Origin: Bacteroides propionicigenes
GTDB lineage: Bacteria > Bacteroidota > Bacteroidia > Bacteroidales > Bacteroidaceae
DNA length: 64,000 bases
Direction: 5' to 3'
NCBI RefSeq assembly: GCF_018390535.1
Contig: NZ_JAHBBW010000009.1
Coordinates: 102,838 to 166,837, forward strand
The translations under genes were made by a program, and so were the position numbers. Position 1 is the first letter of the stretch. Each line of letters starts with the position of its first letter. Positions 32,706 to 41,073 of the stretch are shown here, one piece after another. A model generated the notes under the pieces. The model searched no databases. It saw nothing but the letters and a program-made list of their open reading frames with translations, and was not told the origin of the DNA.

Positions 32706-33533
32706 TTATTGTTTTCTCTTTTTACTTTGTGCCATTCCTTGGGTGATGCGATCCAGTACAATGGCTAATATGACAACGGCTATGCCACCTTCAAAGCCGA
32801 GTCCTATTTTCATTTGGGTAATTCCCTTCAGGACAATTTCTCCCAAACCACCTGCCGAAATCATTGCGGCAATGACTACCATAGACAAGGACATCATGAT
32901 GGTTTGGTTGATTCCTGTCATTATGGTGGGTAGTGCAAGGGGGAGTTGCACTTTGTAGAGTAGCTGCCAAGGGGTGGCGCCGAAAGAGCGGGAGGCTTCT
33001 ATTACATTTTTTGGAACTTGACGGATACCGAGCCCGGTTAGTCGTACTACAGGTGGCATAGCGAAGATTACAGTTGCAAATGCCCCCGGTACAGTACCCA
33101 GCCCGAAGAATAGTACAGCAGGAATCAGATATACAAAAGCGGGCATGGTTTGCATGAAGTCTAATATCGGTCGCATAATTGTATTGCATCGGTCGCTGTT
33201 GGCCGTCCAAATGCCCAGCGGTACTCCCAGCAGTAGTGCGAGGCAGGTGGATGATAGTACAAGAGCCAGTGTTTGCATAGTTTCTTGCCAAAAGCCCATT
33301 CCGTAAATCAGTAATAGTCCCAGAATAGTAAATATGGCTGTACCTTTACCCGATTTCATCCAAGCCAGAAGTGCCAGTAGAACAATCGTGATATAAAAAG
33401 GAATTCCGTACAGTACGTGCTGAAAACTGTCTATGAAGCCGCCGATGCCTATACTCAAAGCATCAAAAAAGGTAGAGAAGTTGTTCGTAAGCCAGTTGAT
33501 GGCTGATTCTATATATTGTCCTATGTTTATCAT
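32706..33533 (-). CDS. Glycine betaine/choline ABC transporter permease
   Basis: A 275-residue permease with about six to seven membrane helices and the ABC permease EAA-like loop (EASRSFGATPWQLLYKVQLP), which couples to the ATPase. Sequence fits the ProW/OpuAB family. It overlaps the upstream ATPase gene by 4 bp and is followed by the binding protein gene, so all three subunits come from one mRNA. Confidence 0.88.
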   Translation of the reverse strand: MINIGQYIESAINWLTNNFSTFFDALSIGIGGFIDSFQHVLYGIPFYITIVLLALLAWMKSGKGTAIFTILGLLLIYGMGFWQETMQTLALVLSSTCLALLLGVPLGIWTANSDRCNTIMRPILDFMQTMPAFVYLIPAVLFFGLGTVPGAFATVIFAMPPVVRLTGLGIRQVPKNVIEASRSFGATPWQLLYKVQLPLALPTIMTGINQTIMMSLSMVVIAAMISAGGLGEIVLKGITQMKIGLGFEGGIAVVILAIVLDRITQGMAQSKKRKQ

Positions 33534-34756
33534 AATTCTATTGCGTTTTGAATGATTTCATTAATTTCTTCTTTATTCTTTCCTGTCACCTCAATGATGA
33601 GTGAAGACAGGGGGACTACTCCTTGAAATTCCCGGTTTCCGTTAACGACCCAGATGGGAGAGTTGGTGCGTGTCATCAGAGGCAGGATGTCTTCAAGTAC
33701 AGCATCGCTTAATACGGAATGTACCTCGTGGCGCACAACAGTGCCTATTGAGCGGATTTGTTCTTTTCTCAGTTTTATCAAGTCATTCAGCCTGACTTCC
33801 CCAGTCAATATATTGCCGGCATCTACCACCGGCAGAACAGTCAGGTTGCGTTCGCGCATTTTGCGAATCAATACTTCCGGACCTTCTTTTTTCAGTCGTG
33901 CCACAAGCGGTTTGTCCACCATAATGGAACTTGCTGTGATGATTTTGGAGCGATCTACATTTTCCACGAAGCGCTCTACGTAAGCATTGGCAGGTTCTGT
34001 CAATATCTCTTCCGATGTACCTGTCTGTACGATTTCTCCATCTTTCATGATGGCGATGCGGTCACCTAATTTGATGGCTTCGTTCAGGTCGTGGGTTATG
34101 AAAACAATTGTCTTTTTCATTTTCGACTGCAAAGTCAATAATTCATCTTGCATCTGTACGCGTATCAGTGGGTCGAGGGCGGAAAAGGCTTCATCCATCA
34201 GCAGCACCTCCGGATTGTTGGCAAGGGCGCGTGCCAGCCCCACACGTTGCTGCATACCTCCGGAGAGTTGACCAACCATTTGATTCTCATATCCATTTAA
34301 TCCCACTTGTTGCATACATTCCATGGCTTTCTCTTCACGCTCTTCTTTTTTCACTCCTTGCAGCTCTAACCCGAAAGCAATATTGTGTAGTACGGAGCGA
34401 TGGGGCAGCAACCCGAAATGTTGAAATACCATGGCAAGCTCTTTCCTGCGTATTTGTAGCAATTCCTGTTTGGAGGCTTTTGAAATGTCTGTTTCGTTGA
34501 TTATTATTTCTCCTGATGTGGGGCGTATCAGCCGGTTGATACAGCGTAGCAAGGTTGATTTTCCGCTGCCGGACAAACCCATGATTACGAATATTTCGCC
34601 TTTATTGATGGAAAGGTTGGCATCTTTTACGGCAATGGTACATCCGGTTGCCTTTAATATTTCCTCTTTGGTTTTACCTTTTTTCAACATTTTCTCAGCT
34701 TTGTGTTTTTCTTTTCCGAAGATTAGGTATAAGTTTTTAATTTCTATTTTACTCAT
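33530..34756 (-). CDS. Glycine betaine/choline ABC transporter ATPase
   Basis: A 408-residue ATPase with Walker A GLSGSGKST (about 60-68), signature LSGGMQQR and Walker B LLMDEAFSALDP. The C-terminal third (about 285-405) contains a tandem CBS-domain region, in which family members sense ionic strength. The protein fits ProV/OpuAA. It powers osmoprotectant uptake. The gene is first in the operon and is preceded by about 400 bp of structured leader. Confidence 0.9.
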   Translation of the reverse strand: MSKIEIKNLYLIFGKEKHKAEKMLKKGKTKEEILKATGCTIAVKDANLSINKGEIFVIMGLSGSGKSTLLRCINRLIRPTSGEIIINETDISKASKQELLQIRRKELAMVFQHFGLLPHRSVLHNIAFGLELQGVKKEEREEKAMECMQQVGLNGYENQMVGQLSGGMQQRVGLARALANNPEVLLMDEAFSALDPLIRVQMQDELLTLQSKMKKTIVFITHDLNEAIKLGDRIAIMKDGEIVQTGTSEEILTEPANAYVERFVENVDRSKIITASSIMVDKPLVARLKKEGPEVLIRKMRERNLTVLPVVDAGNILTGEVRLNDLIKLRKEQIRSIGTVVRHEVHSVLSDAVLEDILPLMTRTNSPIWVVNGNREFQGVVPLSSLIIEVTGKNKEEINEIIQNAIEL

Positions 34757-34924
34757 AATAATATAGTTTATTTTAAATAATGGTTCAGGTTCACATTTTA
34801 TTTTCAGACCGGGGGCTTATTAACTCTGTTTTCCTTGAGAAGGATGAGTAAATATGGAATTAAAATGAGGGAATTTGTCGTTTACTGTTATATAAACGTC
34901 CACTGCTATGCTTTGTTCAGAGGA

Positions 34925-34963
34925 AACAAAAAATCCCGTCCTGCTTTCACAAGTAAGACGGGA
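34925..34963 (-). terminator. Intrinsic terminator inside the opuA leader
   Basis: On the minus strand a 7-bp stem (34957-34963 with 34934-34940, with a longer interrupted stem) is followed by a T-rich run (34933 down to 34925). It lies about 170 nt before the ATPase start and would end transcripts coming from the structured leader. Confidence 0.65.
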
Positions 34964-35177
34964 AAACGACAAAATTTATAATAGCCTTTTAAGAGGGCTA
35001 TACAAGTATATAAAAATATAAATTCATGATGGCAAAGGGAACTAAAAAGCCCCCGACTTGTTAATATTGATACCACTCATGTACTAACAATAAATGCGAT
35101 ATACGCATCGTCGAGGGCTTAATGCCTTCCCGCTGCGTATATCGCATTTATCGTACATAAGTGGTAGTGCAAAAGTA
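34964..35177 (-). ncRNA. Structured leader or small RNA upstream of the betaine operon
   Basis: A minus-strand -7 box TACTTTTG (35170-35177) would start a transcript near 35163. That RNA begins with a long hairpin: an 18-bp perfect inner stem (35134-35151 with 35090-35107) plus an outer stem (35153-35166 with 35071-35084, one mismatch). The loop contains AAGCCCTCGAC, complementary to GTCGGGGGCTT located just 3' of the hairpin (about 35047-35057), which is followed by a short U run. A pseudoknot is therefore possible. A smaller hairpin AUAGCC/GGCUAU follows, then the terminator at 34925-34963. No ORF is present. It resembles a cis-acting attenuator or an independent RNA; no known family is recognised. 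Confidence 0.5.
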
Positions 35178-35268
35178 ATAATTAAATTTGATTATTGAAG
35201 ACTTTTTGACTTTTTACTTGAGTTTGACGGAATATAATATGTTTTTAATTGATTATTTATGCCAAACA

Positions 35269-35300
35269 TTTGGTAAATCCGAAAACTTCCCCTACTTTTG
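35269..35300 (+). promoter_or_regulatory. Promoter of tRNA-Ser(GGA)
   Basis: -33 TTTG (35269-35272) and -7 TACTTTTG (35293-35300), 20 bp apart, sit immediately upstream of the tRNA. Confidence 0.75.
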
Positions 35301-35311
35301 CGCCCCGATAA

Positions 35312-35399
35312 GGAGAGGTGCTCGAGTGGTTGAAGAGGCACGCCTGGAAAGCGTGTATACCCCTAAAGGGTATCCGGGGTTCGAATCCCCGTCTCTCCG
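35312..35399 (+). tRNA. tRNA-Ser, anticodon GGA
   Basis: A class II tRNA with the acceptor GGAGAGG/TCTCTCC, anticodon loop CTGGAAA (anticodon GGA, serine), a long variable arm (TATACCCCTAAAGGGTATC) and T loop GGTTCGAATCC. Its 3' end, CCGTCTCTCCGCA, differs by one base from the NBU2 core, so it is a potential but unoccupied target. It ends about 49 bp before the stop of the convergent radical SAM gene. Confidence 0.95.
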
Positions 35400-35447
35400 C
35401 AGAATGATTGTAAGAAATCAATTTTATACGAAACACGATATTTGTTT

Positions 35448-37085
35448 CTAACAAGTCTTTGCCTTGAATACAGGAACAGCCTTTTGTATTTCTGATTCAA
35501 ATCCAAACCAATAGCCGCATTGAGCTGTCTCATCAAGTGGGAGAAAGCAAAGCCGAAGACTGTCTTTATAATCTCCATATATGACTTCCCATTTTTCTGG
35601 TGGAACCTGATGTTTGGTTTTTACCTTTTCTGCCGGGACTTTTTTTAATGACATACCGGCTTCTATCCATGCGATGCTGGCTTGCATTTGATACTCCGGA
35701 TAATTTTGTTTGCAGTATTCGTATAGTATAAGACCTCGTTTTTCCAAGCTCATGGGTTGGTCTATAAGGTTTATCCGTATTAGGTATTCAAGAAAGCCAG
35801 ACAAGAAAGATTGATCGTTTAATATCAATTCTCTTGTCAGTGATTGCCAGGCAGGAGTATTATAAAAGCCGTCTAACAGGCGGGATAGTTGGCGGGCCGT
35901 TTGCAGTTCGCTGACACTGATTTCGTTTGTTTCTAAAACTTCGTAGGGTGGGAAGGGGGAATAGCTTATCCCGAGTTCTTTGGCTCGTCGGCGCATTTCT
36001 GTGCCGGGAAGCAATTTGAGTGACTCCAGCTGTATTTCTCCTGCATTATATTCGACAAGGGTATATACATCTTCAAATATTTCATTAAGATGATAGAGGG
36101 GAAGTCCGGCGATGAGGTCGGCATGGGTTTCCATATTCGGGAGTGAACAGAGAAACTCCAACCCTTCTAAGGCATCGGATAACTTACCCATACGGCGGCT
36201 TTGTTCAAGGACGGGTTCGCGCAAACTTTGGATTCCCGCTTCAAGATGTAGCAGTCCTTGAGGTAACTGTTTTAGTTCTTCTTTTAATTCATCGGAAAGC
36301 AATGCCGGATGTATTTCCAAATGAAAACGTATGTCGGGATATTCTAAAAAGAGTTGGAGCAATTCTTTTGCGCGTCGTGTATTATAATTGAATGTACGGT
36401 CAAGGACACGTACGTTTTTGATACCATGTTCATGGATGGTATGAAGCCGTTGGCGGATGCTGTCAATGGAGAGGGTGCGTATCGGTTTTTCACCTCCACT
36501 GACGCAAAAGGCACATGTGTTGAAACATCCGCGTGTAGTTTCAAGCTGGACAAACGGTTTGCTCCAATTGAAGAAGCGGCTGTTTTCGGGTGGAATTAAT
36601 CCGGAGAAATTTGATACACGGGCTATCCCATTATCCTTATATTGTTTATCTGCGTCCAAAAAACATAATCCGGGGATAGTATTCCACTGTTCCGGATGAT
36701 TCCAGCAAGTTAACCATTGGGGGAATGCTTCTTCTCCTTCTCCTCTGAATACACAATCCACAAAAGGGTTTTTGCGCAGAAAGAATTCATTATCTCCGAG
36801 AAATTCCGGACCGCCTAATATGAGGCAGGTTTCGGGAAGCAATGCTTTCAGTCTTGATGTGATATGTAATAATTGTTCGTGATTGAACAGCCAAGCTGTC
36901 GCAGCAATAATATCAGGCTTATGGCGGTAGGCATCATCTACAATGCTTCCTACGTTTTCATTAATTGTGGCAGATACGATTACCCACTCAATAGAGGTAT
37001 TTTCCGCTATCTGTGCATGTAGTGCGGGAAGTGCCAGCGAGGAATGAGCGTAAGAACAATTCAGGTCTATCCAGAGAATTTTCAT
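35448..37085 (-). CDS. B12-binding-domain radical SAM protein (DUF4080 type)
   Basis: A 545-residue protein: an N-terminal cobalamin-binding-like domain (about 1-140, ILGGPEFLG near residue 92), a radical SAM core with ETTRGCFNTCAFC (about residues 190-202), and a C-terminal DUF4080-type region. Such proteins are thought to carry out methylation or other radical chemistry, but the substrate is unknown. The gene has its own -7 box TATCTTTG at 37108-37115 on the minus strand, which would give a very short leader. It is divergent from the AraC-type regulator. Confidence 0.85.
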   Translation of the reverse strand: MKILWIDLNCSYAHSSLALPALHAQIAENTSIEWVIVSATINENVGSIVDDAYRHKPDIIAATAWLFNHEQLLHITSRLKALLPETCLILGGPEFLGDNEFFLRKNPFVDCVFRGEGEEAFPQWLTCWNHPEQWNTIPGLCFLDADKQYKDNGIARVSNFSGLIPPENSRFFNWSKPFVQLETTRGCFNTCAFCVSGGEKPIRTLSIDSIRQRLHTIHEHGIKNVRVLDRTFNYNTRRAKELLQLFLEYPDIRFHLEIHPALLSDELKEELKQLPQGLLHLEAGIQSLREPVLEQSRRMGKLSDALEGLEFLCSLPNMETHADLIAGLPLYHLNEIFEDVYTLVEYNAGEIQLESLKLLPGTEMRRRAKELGISYSPFPPYEVLETNEISVSELQTARQLSRLLDGFYNTPAWQSLTRELILNDQSFLSGFLEYLIRINLIDQPMSLEKRGLILYEYCKQNYPEYQMQASIAWIEAGMSLKKVPAEKVKTKHQVPPEKWEVIYGDYKDSLRLCFLPLDETAQCGYWFGFESEIQKAVPVFKAKTC

Positions 37086-37107
37086 ATTTGATTAATTTTC
37101 ATCTTTG

Positions 37108-37115
37108 CAAAGATA
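37108..37115 (-). promoter_or_regulatory. -7 box of the DUF4080 gene
   Basis: TATCTTTG on the minus strand, within the palindrome ATCTTTGCAAAGAT. No -33 TTTG is obvious. The leader would be about 15-20 nt. Confidence 0.5.
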
Positions 37116-37148
37116 GATGATTTTACTGTTAGGATAAATAAAAAAGTA

Positions 37149-37156
37149 TATATTTG
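37149..37156 (+). promoter_or_regulatory. -7 box of the TPR/AraC regulator gene
   Basis: TATATTTG matches TAnnTTTG and lies about 36 bp before the ATG at 37192. The -33 element is poor. Confidence 0.5.
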
Positions 37157-37191
37157 CGGGAGATTAATAAATCCGGATAGATTCAAAAGCT

Positions 37192-38913
37192 ATGAAATAT
37201 CTCCTTTATATCTGTTTCTTATTCTTGGCGAACAGCGTTTTTCCGAGGAGTCAGGAGAAAAAGTATAATGGGCAGGCTTCGCTTTATACGGAGCAGCACA
37301 TAACGGATATATATATGACCAATCCCGATAGTGCATTACTGTTGCTGGATGAGGCTGAGGAGAAGAAACTAATGTTGCCTGTTCAGATAAACGATTTGCG
37401 CAGTATGGTCTATCGCCATAAATATCAATGTAAATTGGCTTTTCACTATGCGCGGAAAGCCTATGTACAGGACTCTATAGCAAGTAATAATCCCGAACGT
37501 TTACTGAAAACGACAATTATGTTGGCGGAGCTGTCAAGCCTGTTGAGTGAATATGAGGTGAGTAATCGGTATGTTGTTGAAGGTGTCCGGCTGGCAAGGA
37601 ATATAAATGATAAACAGGCAGAAGTCCGGCTGCTGTTCTGTATGGGCGAAAACAAACGCCGGTTGTCTTTTAAAAAAGAGGCTTACGAGACGTTTGATGA
37701 AGCTATCCGGCTTTTGAGTGATGCTGATAATATATATGGTCTGCGTACGCTTTCTTATTTTACCGGAGTTAAAATGAGTTTCCTGATAGATGATGGATTG
37801 ATAGATGATGCTTTGACTGTCGGGTTGTACAGACAGAGGTTGCTGGAGAAAATGGAAAGGACAGAAGGAGTGCAAGCTGCTTATTTGGATTTACAAAAAT
37901 CATATTTATATTCAAAATTGGCTTACCTTTATTATCGTTTGGGTGATAAGCGGAAAGCGGAGGAGTGTTTTGCGAAGTATAAATCAACTAAAGCCGCGTC
38001 AACCCCTGCCGGGAAATACGATGCTACTCCTTATCTGCTCCTCGCAGGTCAATATCAGGAGATATTGGATAATTGTCGTGACTTGAAAAACGTCTTTAGG
38101 GAACAACAGGATACGGTCAACTATCAGTATCGTGGTGTTTTGTCTAAGGAAATAATGGCTTATACCGGTTTGGGAAAGTACAAGAGAGCCGTTGAACTCA
38201 GTGCTGTTTTTATTGCTTTAACAGATAGTATACATCAGCGTGAAAAGACAAATGCGGCGTTGGAGTTGGACGCTTTGTATGATACTGATGAAAAAGAAAG
38301 GCATATTGCGGAGCAGGCTTCCCAATTGAGGATACGGACAATCTCTTTGGTTTTTATTTGCCTTTTGGTGTTACTGGCATTATTTTTCCTTTGGAAAGTC
38401 TGGTTGCAGAACCGTAATATAAAGGATAAGAACAGGACGTTGATGAAGTATATAAATGAGGAACTTTCCGAGCAAAATAAAAAATCTCAATCGTTTGAGG
38501 AAGTAGATAATAGTCTTCTGCAAGATGAATTGGATATGGAGCCTGCGGATGTGGGACAGGAATATGAAATCAATAAATTGGTTTTTCAGAAGCTGGATTC
38601 TCAGATAAGAAGAGAAGAATTGTATCTTTCTGCTGATTTATCAAGAGAAGATTTAGTTAGAATGGCGCGTATGAATAATACTCGTTTTGCTAAAATGATA
38701 AAAGAGAATACAGGTACTAATCTAAATGGCTATATCAATGAATTGCGTTTAAATCATGCCATACAGTTGCTGAAAGAACATCCTGAGTATACTTTACGTG
38801 CCATAGCAGAGGCTTCCGGCATTAATAGTATGCCTACTTTTCATAACTTGTTTAAAAGTAAAACGGGAATGACGCCTTCGGAATTTAAAAAGGTTCAAAT
38901 GGAACTGAAGTAA
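37192..38913 (+). CDS. Membrane-anchored TPR protein with AraC-type DNA-binding domain
   Basis: A 573-residue protein. A signal peptide (1-19) leads to TPR-like helical repeats in the periplasm (about 30-360), one transmembrane helix (about 381-403, ISLVFICLLVLLALFFLWKV), and a cytoplasmic AraC-type helix-turn-helix pair at the C-terminus (RFAKMIKENTG and TLRAIAEASGI to PSEFKKV, about 500-570). This is a one-protein transmembrane regulator known in Bacteroidetes. What it senses is unknown. A PAS sensor kinase gene follows 129 bp downstream in the same direction. Confidence 0.85.
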   Translation: MKYLLYICFLFLANSVFPRSQEKKYNGQASLYTEQHITDIYMTNPDSALLLLDEAEEKKLMLPVQINDLRSMVYRHKYQCKLAFHYARKAYVQDSIASNNPERLLKTTIMLAELSSLLSEYEVSNRYVVEGVRLARNINDKQAEVRLLFCMGENKRRLSFKKEAYETFDEAIRLLSDADNIYGLRTLSYFTGVKMSFLIDDGLIDDALTVGLYRQRLLEKMERTEGVQAAYLDLQKSYLYSKLAYLYYRLGDKRKAEECFAKYKSTKAASTPAGKYDATPYLLLAGQYQEILDNCRDLKNVFREQQDTVNYQYRGVLSKEIMAYTGLGKYKRAVELSAVFIALTDSIHQREKTNAALELDALYDTDEKERHIAEQASQLRIRTISLVFICLLVLLALFFLWKVWLQNRNIKDKNRTLMKYINEELSEQNKKSQSFEEVDNSLLQDELDMEPADVGQEYEINKLVFQKLDSQIRREELYLSADLSREDLVRMARMNNTRFAKMIKENTGTNLNGYINELRLNHAIQLLKEHPEYTLRAIAEASGINSMPTFHNLFKSKTGMTPSEFKKVQMELK

Positions 38914-39042
38914 TAAATCTCTGTAAAACAGTATTGTAAGACTTTTCTTTATAAACTTGAGGACATTTTTTTATAGTAGGCGTTGATGAAGTTGCATTCT
39001 TCAATAGGGAAATGCTTTCCTTTGCGGTGCTAAACAACTGCT

Positions 39043-40938
39043 ATGTATATACTTTGCTTCTTATTATTGCTCTCTGTAGTTATGGCTGTTTATGGCTTGC
39101 AAGCATATAAACGATGTAAACTCTTGGGTTGTAACGTTATGCGTGCAATATCTGATCCTGTTTTCCTTATCAGCAAGGATGGAGAGGTGATGAAGACGTA
39201 TAATGAGAAAATAGACAGGTATATATTTCATTTGAACCCGGTGGTTCATGAGCGTAGGGCAAACCTTAATCAATGGTTTTCTGAAGATTCAACCAGGCAT
39301 ATTTTGGAGTTAATCGGTAAAGTGCTCAAAACAAAGGAAGAGGTCGAAACGGTTGTTTCTGTAAATTTGGAAGCGGGTGGAACTACTCAAGATAAAGTGA
39401 GGATTTTTTATTTTAATAAGAGTAGCGTTTTGTTGATGATAAAGACTGTTTCAGTAACCAATTATGAGTTTGAGGAAATAAAGGAACGTAATTTCCTAAT
39501 GGAACATATATTGGATAATTTGCCGGTAGCAACTACCGTGAAAGATATTACTAACAGTTATAAGTACTTAATATGGAATAGGAAAGCGGAAAGCTTGTAT
39601 AATCTTTCACGTGGTAATATAGTGGGAGAAAATGCAGATGTGCTATCCAAGGAAGTAGCTGATAGTTTTTGGCGGACCGATATGGAAGCAACCCGTAAAG
39701 GAACGTCTGATTCGATACAGCATTTGCACTTGTTTGATGGTAAAGAGCATATCTTAAGTATGCATAAGAAGCTTTTGTATTATAATGGTGAAGCACGTTG
39801 GCTTATTAGCTCGGCTTTGGACATAACCGAATTGAGTGAAAAGACCCGGCAACTGGAAGAACAGACCCTGCAGCATCGATTGTTATTGGAAACAATAAAT
39901 TTGAAATTCTGGAAATGGGATTTAAGACGGAAAGAGATTTATCTGAATGGGAATCTGGAAAACGGTTCGAAGTGTACAGTGATAAAAGAGGAAGACTATT
40001 TTTCGCAGATACTGCCGGAGTATAGAGAAAGTATATTGGAGGGGCTGAGGAGAATAAAAAATAGAGAGTTGGATTATTATGCCGGTGAATACAGGTGTGT
40101 AAGTGATGATGGAAAAGTTCATTGGCGTGAAGGGTTTGGTGCTGTTTACAAGTGTGATGAGAATGGGGAACCTACGGTAGTGATTGGTGCCACTCATCTG
40201 ATTGATGAAAGAAAGCGACTGGAGATACAGCTTTGGGATGCTAAAGAAAAGGCGGAAAAGGCCAATAGGGTAAAATCAGCTTTTCTGGCAAGTATGAGTC
40301 ATGAAATTCGTACGCCATTGAATGCTATTGTTGGATTTTCCAGTATTCTGACGCACATAGAAAGCGAGGATGAGCGGGAAGAGTATAATAAAATTATTCA
40401 GCGTAACAACAAATTGTTGTTGAAGCTGGTGGATGATATGCTTGATGTTTCGAAGATTGAAGCCGGTCATATAGATTTGTGTTACAAGTGGTTTAATATC
40501 TCGAAAGCGATTGCTGAAAGCGTTGAGGAGTGGAAAGATAAGAATGAAGTAAAAGTCCGGATTAATGGACCAAAAAGAGAGTGTCTGGTTGAGCTTGATG
40601 AAAGGCGTGTAAGACAGTTGCTGGATAATCTTCTGTCTAATGCCATAAAATATACAACAAAAGGATATATAGATATAACTTATGAAGTAAATAAACAGGA
40701 GTTGAAGTTGAGTGTAACTGACACAGGATGTGGAATACCGAAGAATAAACTTTCTACAATCTTTGACCGATTTGAAAAACTAAACTCTTTTGCACAGGGG
40801 ACTGGTTTGGGGTTATCGATATGTAAGTCTATTGTAGAGAGTATGGGTGGAATCATAGGCGTTGATTCCGAAGTCGGTGTAGGAAGCAAATTCTGGGTAA
40901 GTCTGCCCTGCTGTTCACAACTTATTGAAGGATACTAA
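39043..40938 (+). CDS. PAS-containing sensor histidine kinase
   Basis: A 631-residue kinase with one N-terminal transmembrane helix (about 2-20), PAS-like regions (about 30-140, 150-265 and 275-390), HisKA with phospho-acceptor His420 in SHEIRTP, and HATPase with Asn533, DTGCGIP (560-566) and GTGLGLS (586-592). There is no receiver domain and no response regulator gene beside it, so the partner is elsewhere. The kinase core closely resembles that of the hybrid kinase at 9-12 kb. A strong terminator follows the stop. Confidence 0.9.
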   Translation: MYILCFLLLLSVVMAVYGLQAYKRCKLLGCNVMRAISDPVFLISKDGEVMKTYNEKIDRYIFHLNPVVHERRANLNQWFSEDSTRHILELIGKVLKTKEEVETVVSVNLEAGGTTQDKVRIFYFNKSSVLLMIKTVSVTNYEFEEIKERNFLMEHILDNLPVATTVKDITNSYKYLIWNRKAESLYNLSRGNIVGENADVLSKEVADSFWRTDMEATRKGTSDSIQHLHLFDGKEHILSMHKKLLYYNGEARWLISSALDITELSEKTRQLEEQTLQHRLLLETINLKFWKWDLRRKEIYLNGNLENGSKCTVIKEEDYFSQILPEYRESILEGLRRIKNRELDYYAGEYRCVSDDGKVHWREGFGAVYKCDENGEPTVVIGATHLIDERKRLEIQLWDAKEKAEKANRVKSAFLASMSHEIRTPLNAIVGFSSILTHIESEDEREEYNKIIQRNNKLLLKLVDDMLDVSKIEAGHIDLCYKWFNISKAIAESVEEWKDKNEVKVRINGPKRECLVELDERRVRQLLDNLLSNAIKYTTKGYIDITYEVNKQELKLSVTDTGCGIPKNKLSTIFDRFEKLNSFAQGTGLGLSICKSIVESMGGIIGVDSEVGVGSKFWVSLPCCSQLIEGY

Positions 40939-40967
40939 AAAGTATCCTGAGTTCTGTTTATTCTGGG

Positions 40968-41002
40968 GTCCCGTAGGTCGTTGAGATTTGCGGGACTTTT
41001 TT
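40968..41002 (+). terminator. Rho-independent terminator after the sensor kinase
   Basis: Stem GTCCCG/CGGGAC (40968-40973, 40991-40996) followed by six T. A second small palindrome overlaps the stop codon at 40929-40948. Confidence 0.85.
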
Positions 41003-41073
41003 ATGCTAATCTACTCGTAAAAGCGGCTCAGTTTGAAATCTTGAGGGCTTACCCTTTGCAGACTAGCTTCATA

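Noticed and set aside
35312..35450. Second NBU2-type insertion at tRNA-Ser(GGA)
   Set aside because: The site differs by one base from the core and no element genes or second repeat follow; the tRNA is simply an unoccupied relative of the target.
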